A program made the translations under genes and the position numbers. The notes beneath the pieces are model-generated. The model was not told where the DNA came from, made no database searches, and saw only the letters and a program-made list of their open reading frames with translations. From Stenotrophomonas sp. 278 (GTDB lineage Bacteria; Pseudomonadota; Gammaproteobacteria; Xanthomonadales; Xanthomonadaceae), in NCBI RefSeq assembly GCF_003935715.1, contig NZ_RHPP01000002.1, forward strand, positions 25,933 to 89,932: DNA of 64,000 bases, given 5' to 3'. Shown here piece after piece: positions 7,719 to 16,700 of this stretch; within the stretch, counting starts at the first letter, position 1; every line of letters begins with the position of its first letter.

Positions 7719-8867
7719 TCAGAAAGCAGGCACGTTCTTGCGCGGGGTCTTGGCGAGGTTGCGGAACAGCTCCGCCTCGCGGGCCCGGTAGGGCGTGCCG
7801 TCGGTGTGCAGCAGGTCGTGGAACCACACGGTCGGCGGCTCCATGGTGTAAGGGCGCTGCCAGCTGTCCCACGGGAAGCGGGTCTGGATGGCACCGTCGA
7901 CGAAGCCCCAGTTGATCATGCCGATGTTCTCGCGACGGGCGATCGGCAGGATGGTGTCCACATTGGAACCATTGCCACGTGCCAGCCATTCGGTGCAGAT
8001 CAGCGGACGGCCATACTTGCGCAGCTGGGCAATACGGGAAACAAAGGCTTCCGGTTGTTCGTAGTTGTGGAAGGTGATCACATCGGACTGCTCCAGCTGG
8101 GTGCGCTGGATGGACGTGAGCGAGGCCGCGCCCGGCGACCAGTCGTCACCGATCCACACACCGCTGGTCAGCGGCTGCGCCGGTTTCTTCGCACGCGCCC
8201 AGTCAAAGATCTTCGGCAGCAGTTCGGCAATGCGTTCCTGCTCACCCTTCAGCTGCTTGTCCATGTAGTTGCCGCCGCCAGGGTTGTCCGGCTCGTTCCA
8301 CAGGTCCCACGCAAGCACGCGCTTGTCGTTGGCGAAGTGACCGATCACACCTTCCACATAGGCCTGGAAGTGCGCATCGTTGGCGCGATCCACCAGCATG
8401 TGCCGGCTGGGGCTCTGCACCCAACCGGAGTTGTGCACGCCGGGAATCGGTCGGCGCTGTGCGCCCAGTACCGGGTCCGGGTCCCAGCAGCTGTCGAACA
8501 GCACCAGCATCGGCTTGATGCCGTGCTTCTCGGCGATGCTGAGGAAGGTATCGACCCGCTTCAGCAGGCCCTGCGGATCCTGCTGCCAGAGCAGGTCATG
8601 CAGGTACACGCGCATCGTGTTCATGCCGAACTGCTGCTTGGCCCAACCCAGTTCGCGGTCGATCGCGGCCGGGTCGAAGGTCTCAGCCTGGAACATTTCC
8701 AGCTGGTTGATGGCATTGGAGGTGGTGTAGTTCGCACCGACCAGCCACTCCTGCTTCGCATACCAGGCATCGGCTTCGGCCGGGGTCCAGCGCGCTGCAT
8801 CGTTTGCCTGTGCCAGGGGGGCCACGGCGAGCATCGTCGCCAGCAAGGGGGTAAGCCACTTACGCAT
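7719..8867 (-). CDS. Secreted clan GH-A glycoside hydrolase (GH5-like, cellulase/xylanase-annotated family)
   Basis: About 382 aa with a signal peptide (MRKWLTPLLATMLAVAPLAQA-ND). The TIM-barrel hydrolase signature includes the acid/base Glu in LAWDLWNEPDNP and the nucleophile Glu in LICTEWLARGNGS, with HNY before it. Homologues are usually labelled cellulase-family or 1,4-beta-xylanase. Here the surrounding galactose catabolism suggests a galactan, arabinogalactan or galactosyl glycoside instead; I cannot name the subfamily. The ATG at 8867 is preferred over 8876 because AAGGAG lies 9 nt upstream of it, while it would touch the earlier ATG. Confidence 0.75.
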   Translation of the reverse strand: MRKWLTPLLATMLAVAPLAQANDAARWTPAEADAWYAKQEWLVGANYTTSNAINQLEMFQAETFDPAAIDRELGWAKQQFGMNTMRVYLHDLLWQQDPQGLLKRVDTFLSIAEKHGIKPMLVLFDSCWDPDPVLGAQRRPIPGVHNSGWVQSPSRHMLVDRANDAHFQAYVEGVIGHFANDKRVLAWDLWNEPDNPGGGNYMDKQLKGEQERIAELLPKIFDWARAKKPAQPLTSGVWIGDDWSPGAASLTSIQRTQLEQSDVITFHNYEQPEAFVSRIAQLRKYGRPLICTEWLARGNGSNVDTILPIARRENIGMINWGFVDGAIQTRFPWDSWQRPYTMEPPTVWFHDLLHTDGTPYRAREAELFRNLAKTPRKNVPAF

Positions 8868-8894
8868 GAGGTGCATCTCCTTCAGTCATGAGCT

Positions 8895-8924
8895 GCCCGT
8901 CCCGGTGGCTACCGGGAGTCGGGC
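8895..8924 (-). terminator. Hairpin between galM and the GH5-like gene
   Basis: Nested stems GCCCG/CGGGC and CCCGGT/ACCGGG form a stable hairpin in the galM-to-glycosidase gap. There is no T-run, so read-through with partial attenuation is plausible. Confidence 0.5.
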
Positions 8925-8981
8925 ATTGCGTGTCAGGTCATGGGGCCGGTGCGCGGACCGGCGATCATTGCGTGCGCGCGA

Positions 8982-10127
8982 TCAGCGACGCTTCGGGGTC
9001 TGTCGATCCGTCGAGAAGTCGTAGACGATGCGATTCAGATACGTCTCGCCCGGTGCCAGTCGTCCTGATCCAAACGCCGGCTGATTGGGCGTGTCCGGGA
9101 ACAGCTGCGGTTCCAGCGCGATGGCATCACCCTGGCGGTACACGCGGCCGCTCTTGCCGACGGTGCTGCCGTCCAGGAAGTTGCCGGAATAGAACTGCAG
9201 GCCGGGCTGGGTGGAACTCAACACCATCACCCGGCCCGAGCGTGGGTCGTGCACGCGGGCCACTTCGCGCAGTTCGCGCGAAGGGGTCTTGCTGATCACG
9301 AAGTTGTGGTCATAGCCTTGGCCGATCAGCAACTGCGGCTCGTCGCCCCGGCGCAGGTCGCGACCGATCGGCTTGGCGGTGCGGAAGTCGAACACTGTGC
9401 CGTCCACCGGCTGCAGAACACCGGTAGGAATCAGGGTGGCATCCACCGGGGTGTAGGCACCGGCGGGAATGGTCAGCTCATGTTCCATTGCAGAACCAGA
9501 ACCTTCGCCGGACAGATTCCAGTACGCGTGGTTGCTGAGGTTGACGATGGTCGGGGCGTCGGTGGTGGCGCTGTAGTCGATCTCCAGCCGGCCATTACCC
9601 TTCAACGCATAAGTGGCGGTGACGGTGAGCGTGCCCGGGAAGCCCTGGTCTCCATCCGGGCTGACATGCTGCAGCGTGGCGTGGTCGGCGGTGGCTTCGA
9701 CCACTTTCCAGACCACTTTGTCGAATCCGCGCTTGCCGCCATGCAGTGCATTTACGCCGTTGTTGACCGGCACCTGGTAGGTCTTGCCGTCCAGAGTAAA
9801 GCGGCCCTTGGCAATGCGGTTGGCGAACCGGCCCACGATGGTGCCGAAGTACTGCGGATTGTCCAGCGTCGCCTGCAGGTTGCGGTCGCCAAGCAGCACA
9901 TCGGCGTACTTGCCATCACGATCCGGCACTTCGAGCGAGTGCAGGGCGGCACCGAGGGTGATCACCCGTGCCTGCATGCCGCTGCCGTCGCGCAGCAGGA
10001 TCGATTCCACCTGCGTGCCATCCGCTGTTTTCCCGATCACGGTGCGCTCCTGTGCGCCTGCCGTCCCCACCGCAGAAAGCGCCAACATGCCAATCAACCC
10101 TGCAGCCTTTCCCTTCCCAGAAAGCAT
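8982..10127 (-). CDS. galM: Secreted aldose 1-epimerase (mutarotase)
   Basis: 381 aa, starting MLSGKGKAAGLIGML with a signal peptide ending near GTAGA-QE, so it probably acts in the periplasm. It interconverts alpha and beta anomers of galactose or another aldose. GalM features are the NPQYFGTIVGRFANRIA region, NGVNALHGGKRGFD, the catalytic His in NLSNHAYWNL and the catalytic Glu in DAIALEPQLFPDTPN. The ATG at 10127 gives a clean signal peptide; longer in-frame extensions do not. A putative GntR operator lies 36 nt upstream. It is probably the first gene of the galM-glycosidase-TBDR unit. Confidence 0.88.
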   Translation of the reverse strand: MLSGKGKAAGLIGMLALSAVGTAGAQERTVIGKTADGTQVESILLRDGSGMQARVITLGAALHSLEVPDRDGKYADVLLGDRNLQATLDNPQYFGTIVGRFANRIAKGRFTLDGKTYQVPVNNGVNALHGGKRGFDKVVWKVVEATADHATLQHVSPDGDQGFPGTLTVTATYALKGNGRLEIDYSATTDAPTIVNLSNHAYWNLSGEGSGSAMEHELTIPAGAYTPVDATLIPTGVLQPVDGTVFDFRTAKPIGRDLRRGDEPQLLIGQGYDHNFVISKTPSRELREVARVHDPRSGRVMVLSSTQPGLQFYSGNFLDGSTVGKSGRVYRQGDAIALEPQLFPDTPNQPAFGSGRLAPGETYLNRIVYDFSTDRQTPKRR

Positions 10128-10162
10128 GGCGCCAGACCCCTCTCGATGTCGTGGAGCGTACA

Positions 10163-10182
10163 AAAACATATAATCAGACAAT
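10163..10182 (-). promoter_or_regulatory. Putative GntR operator/promoter upstream of galM
   Basis: The minus strand reads ATTGTCTGATTATATGTTTT. The same 20 bases occur at 11209-11228 in the dgoK/GH43 gap, and a degenerate copy precedes dgoR. Such identity between unrelated intergenic sites points to binding by the local regulator. TATAT within it could also serve as a -10 element. Confidence 0.65.
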
Positions 10183-10221
10183 ACGCACGTTGCGACGCAG
10201 CAAGCGCTGTGGGCCAATCGC

Positions 10222-11175
10222 TCAGCGCACAGGGCAGGCCATCGCATGGATCGCTGAAAAGCCTCGTACCACAGCGTCCGCAGAGGCCACTGCCTGTGAT
10301 GCAACCCCCAGTTCGTCAAGCGCGGCCTGATACATCAGTGTCACGGGCCCCGACCCAACCACCGGTAGCGCCGGCCGTTGGCCGGCCCACGCACCACCTT
10401 CCCCAAGCGCGGGAAACAGCGCCATCGCATCCTTGATTTCCGCGCCCACCAACACCCCACGCAGATACGAGCTGGAGTCAACGCGCGGCAACATCCCCCG
10501 AATCACCCGCGCCCGCACCCCGAACAGCAACGCCCCCAAGCCCAGCGCCCCCGCGGCTCCAATCCGCACCCCCTCCATGAATGCCGTCCCGACAACGCCA
10601 GGCCCCTCCAGCACGGACGCCAGCAATCCACCGCCCGCCAGCCGATCAAACAGTTCCCCTGACATCGCGGTCATGAAACTTTCCACTCGCCCCGCACGCA
10701 GCTGTATCCACTTGGTGTGGGTACCGGGCAGGGCGACGATGGCGTCGGGACCAATGGCACCGCCGCTGAGCAGTCCCAGTAGTTCCGTCTCTTCACCGCG
10801 CATCACATCGGGCGCGCCATCGACAGCCCGCACACAGGCCATGCCCGGCACGATGCGCAACTCCAGGCTGCCGACCCGGGTGGCCACCAGTCGCTGCGCA
10901 ACGGTTTCCGCACCTGCAGGACATTCCACATAGCCTGCGTCCACCCAGCCCACGTTCGAGCCGATCATGCCCGCCGCATAGGCACGCGCGGCCTTCGGCC
11001 AGCGCGCCCGGATGCTGTCCGCAGCGATGATCATGCCGTCGCGCGACAACGTGGCCACGCCTGCGGGTTCTTCGTGTGTGTCGAGCAACCGGCCATCCGC
11101 GGCGATCAGATACGCCCGCAGGTTCGAGCTGCCCCAGTTGATGCCTATGATGTTGTCAGTACGGTGATGCGGCAT
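10222..11175 (-). CDS. dgoK: 2-keto-3-deoxygalactonokinase, with in-frame repeat insertion
   Basis: This enzyme phosphorylates 2-keto-3-deoxygalactonate to KDPGal, the substrate of the aldolase at 3.4-4.1 kb. The 317-aa protein has the family start IGINWGSSNLRAYLI, then AAGMIGSNVGW, the VMRGEETELLGLL region, and ALPGTHTKWIQL with MTAMSGELFD. It is longer than the usual roughly 290-300 aa. Part of the excess (WAGQRPALPVVG) is encoded by a 23-nt GTAG repeat arm at 10364-10386, in a segment before the last domain element. It is transcribed divergently from the GH43 gene, with the shared operator between them. Confidence 0.88.
   Translation of the reverse strand: MPHHRTDNIIGINWGSSNLRAYLIAADGRLLDTHEEPAGVATLSRDGMIIAADSIRARWPKAARAYAAGMIGSNVGWVDAGYVECPAGAETVAQRLVATRVGSLELRIVPGMACVRAVDGAPDVMRGEETELLGLLSGGAIGPDAIVALPGTHTKWIQLRAGRVESFMTAMSGELFDRLAGGGLLASVLEGPGVVGTAFMEGVRIGAAGALGLGALLFGVRARVIRGMLPRVDSSSYLRGVLVGAEIKDAMALFPALGEGGAWAGQRPALPVVGSGPVTLMYQAALDELGVASQAVASADAVVRGFSAIHAMACPVR
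10364..10386. repeat. GTAG repeat monomer inside dgoK
   Basis: A 23-nt sequence identical to the arm at 1161-1183. It lies in the dgoK coding region and is read in the same frame as in the lactonase gene, giving the peptide AGQRPALPV in both proteins. Confidence 0.9.
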
Positions 11176-11208
11176 GACCCCTCCTCAGACGAACGGCAGC
11201 TGTTGCCT

Positions 11209-11228
11209 ATTGTCTGATTATATGTTTT
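11209..11228 (+). promoter_or_regulatory. Putative GntR operator in the dgoK/GH43 divergent gap
   Basis: ATTGTCTGATTATATGTTTT on the plus strand is identical to the galM site. It lies about 50 nt before the GH43 ATG and 34 nt before the dgoK ATG, so one site could control both directions. Confidence 0.65.
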
Positions 11229-11280
11229 GGTGGCGAGCGCCTGGCAAGCCTGCCGGTGCGGGAACCCTTGGGAGGGGAAC

Positions 11281-12279
11281 ATGGTGAACGGCACGCTTCG
11301 TGCGTTGGTGGTGGCTACACTCCTGCAGGCGTCGGCAGGCACTTCGGCACTGGATCTGGCGCAGGCCAACCCGCTGCTCGACTCCGGCCCGGACCCGTGG
11401 ATCGTCCGCGACGGGCAGGTGTTCTATTACATGGGCACGCACGGTGATCGTCTGGCGATCCGCGCCACTACCGACCTGGCCAGGTTGAACGAAGCGCCGG
11501 AGATCACTGTTTGGCGGCCACCGGCAACCGGCGCTAACGCGAAGTCAATCTGGGCACCGGAACTGCATCGCATCGACGGCAAGTGGTACATCTACTACAC
11601 AGCCGCCGCCAGCGATGCGCCCGAAGGAAAAGAAGACGCGCATCGCGGTGTGTTCGTGCTGGAGAACAGCGGAGTGGACCCGACCAAAGGCACCTGGACT
11701 GATCGCGGCCGCCTGACCACCGCGCAGCCCGGTATCGACGGCACCACGTTCACCGCCAATGGCAAACGCTATTTCGTGTACTCGCCGTACGTGGGCCCGG
11801 ACAGCGTGCTGGCCATCGTGGAAATGGCCAATCCGTGGACGCTGAAAGGGAAGGAGGCCATCATCGCACGACCGGACCAGGCCTGGGAAAGGCAGGGCGG
11901 ACGGCAGATTCTGGAAGGGCCAGAGTTCCTGCAGGGTCCGAAGGGTGACCTGTTCCTGACCTTCTCGGCCAGTGCCTGCTGGTCCGATGGTTACGCCATT
12001 GGACTGCTGCGGGCCAAGGAGGGGGCCAACCTCCTGGATGCCAATGCGTGGACCAAGGCCGCGCGGCCCATCCTTGAGAAGAACCCCGCCGGGAATGTGT
12101 ACGCGCCCGGGCACAACGGTTTCTTCCAGATGGACGACGGCACCTCCTGGATCGTCTACCACGCCAACCCCGGCCCGGAAATGGGCTGCACCGGAAAGCG
12201 CTCACCGCGCATCCAGCCGGTGCGTTGGGACGCGCAGGGCAGGCCGGTGCTGGCTCGACCTGTCGGCCGAGGACCGTAG
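11281..12279 (+). CDS. Secreted GH43 glycoside hydrolase (arabinofuranosidase/galactosidase-type)
   Basis: 332 aa with a signal peptide (LVVATLLQASAGTSA). Five-bladed GH43 propeller signatures are present: base Asp in DSGPDPWIV, pKa-modulating Asp in PGIDGTTF, acid Glu in ILEGPEFL, and WAPELHRIDGKWYIYY. The ATG at 11281 has GGGAGGGG just upstream. It likely trims arabinose or related side chains from arabinogalactan-type polymers in step with galactose catabolism, as suggested by the shared operator. Its stop codon TAG lies inside the GTAG head of a repeat. Confidence 0.82.
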   Translation: MVNGTLRALVVATLLQASAGTSALDLAQANPLLDSGPDPWIVRDGQVFYYMGTHGDRLAIRATTDLARLNEAPEITVWRPPATGANAKSIWAPELHRIDGKWYIYYTAAASDAPEGKEDAHRGVFVLENSGVDPTKGTWTDRGRLTTAQPGIDGTTFTANGKRYFVYSPYVGPDSVLAIVEMANPWTLKGKEAIIARPDQAWERQGGRQILEGPEFLQGPKGDLFLTFSASACWSDGYAIGLLRAKEGANLLDANAWTKAARPILEKNPAGNVYAPGHNGFFQMDDGTSWIVYHANPGPEMGCTGKRSPRIQPVRWDAQGRPVLARPVGRGP

Positions 12280-12347
12280 AGCCACGCCCTGCGTGGCTGC
12301 GCTCGGTGTCAGACACGGTCGAAGCCACGCGGGGCGTGGCTCTACGG
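12274..12347. repeat. GTAG-type inverted repeat dimer overlapping the GH43 stop
   Basis: An arm starting CCGTAGAGCCACGCC at 12274 is mirrored by an arm ending GGCGTGGCTCTACGG at 12347 (SMAG/REP-like dimer). The GH43 stop codon is the TAG of the first GTAG. It may act as a bidirectional terminator between the GH43 and the convergent lacI gene. Confidence 0.85.
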
Positions 12348-12370
12348 CTTGGCCGACGAACATAGAATCG

Positions 12371-13426
12371 TCAGCCAGGCGGCCTGGACACCGATCCGCG
12401 CATGATCAACCGGTGTGGCAACACCCGGTTGACAATGCCGCGCCCGGGACCGGGTGCATGTCGAATTTCCCGCAGCAGAATCTCCATGGCCGTATCCGCC
12501 ATCTCCGCCACCGGCTGATGCAGGGTGGTCAGCTCCGGCCACACCATCGTCGCAGCTGAAGTGTCATCGAACCCGACCACCGAAAGGTCACCAGGCACGT
12601 CCAGTCCCCGCCGGTGCGCGACCGAAACGACCGCCGAGGCCATGTCGTCGTTGCTGGCAAAGATCGCCGTGGGCCGATTGCGCAGCGACAACAACCGCTC
12701 CGCGGCCTGCAAGCCTGAGCGATAGGTGAAATGACCGGGCTGGACAACGCTGTCATCGAACTGAATACCCGCCGCTGAGAGGGCATCCAGATAGCCCAGC
12801 CAGCGATGCGCGCTGGCGGTCTGATTTGGGTCGCCCTTGATGTAACCGATCCGCCGGTGCCCCTGTGCAATCAGATGCGACACCATGTCGTAACTTGCGC
12901 GATGGTCGTCAATGCGCACGCAGGACACCTTGTCGCTCAGGTGGCCCGAGGCGATCGCCACCACCGGAATGCCGGCCTGAACAAACTCCATCACGATCGC
13001 GCGGGATTCGCATAATGGCGGCGGCAGAATGACGCCCGCTACATTGTCGGCAAGCTGCCGTGCGGCCTCGCGGCGTGCCTTGGAGTCCAGTCCGTCCCAG
13101 GTGGCGATCATCAGCTGCGCCGCTGCACGGGTAGAGCCGCGCAGGGCACCCACCAGCAGCTCGCGCAGATAGCTTGAACTGGGGTTGGTGTAGATCAGTG
13201 CGATGGAGACATGCTGCGCCGCCGCCAACGCACTCGCGGCGGGGTTGGGGCGATAGTCCAGTTCACGCACGCTGCGCAGCACCCGGTCGCGGTTGCTTTC
13301 GCGCACGCTGGCATGCCCATTCATTACACGCGAAACCGTCATTGCAGAGACGCCTGCATGCGCGGCCACTTCGTCGATGGTGATTGCACTCGCTTTCCGT
13401 CGGACCGCCTTGCTGCTGTTTTTCAC
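12371..13426 (-). CDS. LacI-family regulator, probable XylR-type repressor 1
   Basis: About 351 aa. The N-terminal LacI helix-turn-helix is ITIDEVAAHAGVSAMTVSRVMNG, and the hinge AASALAAAQHVS leads to a periplasmic-binding-like effector domain with VILPPPLCESR, VRIDDH, FASNDDMA and VVGFDDTSAA. The GTG at 13426 is preferred because AAAGGA lies 9 nt upstream; an ATG at 13453 is an alternative. It faces the xylan TBDR, with a perfect palindrome GGTAGCGCTACC between them. It is clearly paralogous to the LacI at 25.8-26.9 kb, sharing most of the effector-pocket motifs. The effector is probably xylose or a xylo-oligosaccharide, by context. Confidence 0.87.
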   Translation of the reverse strand: MKNSSKAVRRKASAITIDEVAAHAGVSAMTVSRVMNGHASVRESNRDRVLRSVRELDYRPNPAASALAAAQHVSIALIYTNPSSSYLRELLVGALRGSTRAAAQLMIATWDGLDSKARREAARQLADNVAGVILPPPLCESRAIVMEFVQAGIPVVAIASGHLSDKVSCVRIDDHRASYDMVSHLIAQGHRRIGYIKGDPNQTASAHRWLGYLDALSAAGIQFDDSVVQPGHFTYRSGLQAAERLLSLRNRPTAIFASNDDMASAVVSVAHRRGLDVPGDLSVVGFDDTSAATMVWPELTTLHQPVAEMADTAMEILLREIRHAPGPGRGIVNRVLPHRLIMRGSVSRPPG

Positions 13427-13498
13427 GCAATGGGTTCCTTTGCTGCGCTGCATGATGACAACCGTGTGACCGGGTGATTAGTCTGCGCCCTGACGAGA

Positions 13499-13512
13499 TG
13501 GTAGCGCTACCA
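13499..13512. promoter_or_regulatory. xyl-box-like LacI operator (perfect 14-bp palindrome)
   Basis: TGGTAGCGCTACCA is a perfect palindrome in the divergent lacI/TBDR gap. It resembles the Xanthomonas xyl-box TGGTAGCGCTAACA (recalled from work on X. campestris xylan genes). It lies 73 nt before the lacI GTG and about 190 nt before the TBDR leader ORF. The space between box and leader holds GC-rich hairpin-prone sequence, for example 13590-13614. Confidence 0.75.
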
Positions 13513-13702
13513 CTGAGCCAGGGTAAGACTCAGAACTGTGCCCCCCAATGCCATGCGGTCGATCTGGCAGTCCTGAAAGCGAGTTGAGTCGCAGTTCGTG
13601 CAAAGCGCACTGCGATGTTCGGTGTGGAAGACGGGCATGACCCGTAGGTGGCCCCCGGAAGGGGCGATACATCCATTCGATCGTATGTCAGAGGGGAGCG
13701 TC

Positions 13703-13753
13703 ATGAGTGCTTGTACGTTTCGCCGTACCGCGCAGCCGGGGGCCCGTTCATGA
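13703..13753 (+). CDS. Possible 16-aa leader peptide overlapping the TBDR start
   Basis: An ATG preceded by GAGGGGAGCG, the strongest ribosome-binding site in the leader, opens a 16-codon frame encoding MSACTFRRTAQPGARS. Its TGA overlaps the TBDR ATG (ATGA). This would couple TBDR translation to the short ORF. There is no protein evidence, and it could be a chance frame ahead of a receptor that uses the GGGGG at 13738-13742 as its own site. Confidence 0.35.
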   Translation: MSACTFRRTAQPGARS

Positions 13754-16700
13754 GCCGCAAGCTGAGCAAGATCACATCCCGGGCGATGTTCACCTTCGTG
13801 GGTGGCGTCCTGGTCATCAATCCCGCGTTCGCGCAGGACGCAGCAACCCCGGCCGCCGCACCGCAGCAGCAGGCCAGCCCGACCCAGCTTGATACCGTGC
13901 AGGTCACCGGCATCCGTAACAGCCTCAGCCAAGCCATGGACATCAAGCGCGACTCGGCTGGCGTGGTGGATGCGATCAGTGCCGAGGACATCGGCAAGTT
14001 CCCCGATACCAACCTGGCCGAATCGCTGCAGCGCATCACCGGCATCTCGATCGAACGTCGTGACGGTGAAGGCGCGCAGGTGACCGCGCGTGGTTTTGGC
14101 CCGCAGTTCAACATGGTGACCCTCAACGGCCGCCAGATGCCCGGTGCCGATGCCTTTGGTGCGGCCGGGCAGGTGGCCATCGGTGGCATTGACGGCGGTA
14201 CCCGCGCATTCAACTTCGCCCAGCTGGCGGCAGAGGCCATCAACGGCATCGAGGTCTACAAGACCAGCCAGGCCAATGTTCCCAGCGGCGGCATCGGTGC
14301 CACCATCAACATCCTGACCGCGCGTCCGTTCGACCATAACGGCCTGGTCGCCAGTGCCGGGGCCAAGGCGGTCTACGACGACAGCCAGCCGTTCGACAGC
14401 GATCTGACGCCGGAACTGTCCGGTATCTTCAGTTACAGCAACCCGGACAAGACCTGGGGCGTCGGGGTCAGCGCCAGCTACCAGAAGCGCAAGGGTGGCT
14501 CGGTGCAGGCCACCAACAACTACTGGAACATCCAGCCGTGGACCGGCACGTTGCCGGGCAATCCGAACGTGGTCAACGCACCGGCAGTGGGCGCGCTGTA
14601 CGCGCGCCCGAATGATCTTCGCTATGCGTTCGCCGAGTTCGAGCGCGAGCGCATCAATGGCCAGGCGGTGCTGCAGTTCGCCCCCACCGACGCGGTGACG
14701 CTGACCCTCGACTACACCTATTCGACCAACGAAATCGAGGAGAATCGTGGCGAGCAGGGCATGTGGCTGCAGAACAGCAACTACACCGACGTCACCTTCG
14801 ATACCAGTGGTGCGATTGCCACGCCGGTCTACATCCGTGAAATCGCCGGCACGAAGGACTTCGGGCTTGAACAGCAGCGAAGCATGCAGAAGTACAAGCT
14901 GGGCTCGCTGGGTTTCAATGCCAAGTGGGACGTCACCGACCGGTTCAAGCTGAGCTTCGACGCGCACAATTCGAAGAATGAGAGCCTGCCGAACGACCCG
15001 CTGACCGGCGGCGGCTCCATCTTCTCCAGCATTGCCGGCACCAACAACTGCACCACCGGGCCGCACTGCGGTGGGTCCTATGTGCAGGAGATGGTGTTCA
15101 ACAATGGGCTGCCGGTAGGCACCAAGGTCTGGTATCCCACCACCGCCGACGCGATTGCCGGCACCAATGGGGTGGTCAATCCCGCCTTCGAATCAGGTGA
15201 AATCGGTTCGCAGGTGCTGCGCATCAACTCGCAGACCCAGATCAGCGAAATCAAGCAGGGCCGGATCGACGGTGAATGGAACTTCGACTCCGGTCGTTTC
15301 CAGTTTGGCGTCGACTCCAGCAAGCAGACGACGCACCGCATCCAGGCGGCGGAGAACTACAACACGCTGGGCGACTGGGGCGTGGCCAACGTGGATGGCG
15401 ATGTCGCCAACGGACTGATGGACCTGCTGCAGCCGGTCAACATCGTCGGCCTGTTCGACGACTACAGCGCCAACAGCTTCACCGCCTGGCGCGGCGACGC
15501 TGGCCGGCTCGCGCAGTGGGCGGGTGCCAACTACGCTGCGAACCTGGGCGTCAGCCCGCAGAACGCAGCCGACAACCGGGTGGAGGAGAAGACCAAATCG
15601 GCCTATTTCCAGGTCGAGCTGGACGGCGAACTGGGCGGCATGCGCACCAATACGCGCCTGGGCGTGCGCTATGAAACCACCGACGTGGTGTCGACGTCGA
15701 TCATCGCCATTCCCGAGGCGATTGAATGGCAGTCGAACAACGACTTCCGGGTGGTGTTGTCCGACGAGCAGCAGCCGTTCACCGAAAAGAACAAGTACAG
15801 CTACATCCTGCCTAATCTCGACTTCAGCATCGACCTCATGGACGACCTGAAGGGGCGCGTCTCGTTCGGCAAGAGCATTGCGCGTGCGCCGATCGGCAAC
15901 CTGTATGCAGGCCCGACCGCACAGCAGCCGTTCGGCTCTGTGCTGATCGATCCGTCCGTGCGCGCCAGCGGCACGGCGCAGAATCCACAGCTGAAGCCGT
16001 TGGAGTCGGACAACCTGGATCTGGCCCTGGAGTGGTACTTCGCGGACGCCAGCTATGTATCCGTGACCTACTGGAACAAGCAGGTGGCCAATTTCATCGG
16101 CAACACCATCGTGCAGGAAAACCTGTACGGCCTGCGCGATCCTACTTCCGGTCCGGACGCACAGGCAGCCCTGGCGTTCCTTACCAGCGGCGCGTGCGTC
16201 AGCCAGGTGGGCGCGGCCAATGCGGCGGCCTGCAATGCCAATGACACCGCACTGTTCACCGCGCTGGCCCTGCTGCGCAACAACCCGGCCGGGTTGGGGG
16301 CCTACGACGGTACGGACGCGCAGGTCCTGGCCACCGAAGCCGCCTACGACCTGTACGGGACGGCAGCCGACCCGCTGTACCAGTTCAACGTCAACCGCCC
16401 CATCAACCAGAACGAGTCCAAGCTGCACGGCTGGGAACTGGGCGGGCAGTACTTCTTCGGCGAAACCGGGTTCGGCGTGCTCGCCAACTACACCATCGTC
16501 AACGGTGACGTGGGCTACAACGATGCGGGTGATCCGAACATCGACCAGTTCTCGCTCACCGGCCTGAGCGATACCGCCAACGTGATGCTGATGTACGAAA
16601 AGTATGGCTGGTCGGTCCGCCTGGCCTGGAACTGGCGCGACGAATACCTGATCCTGGCCAACCAGGGAGCCAGCCGGAACCCGTACTATGTGGAAGAGTA

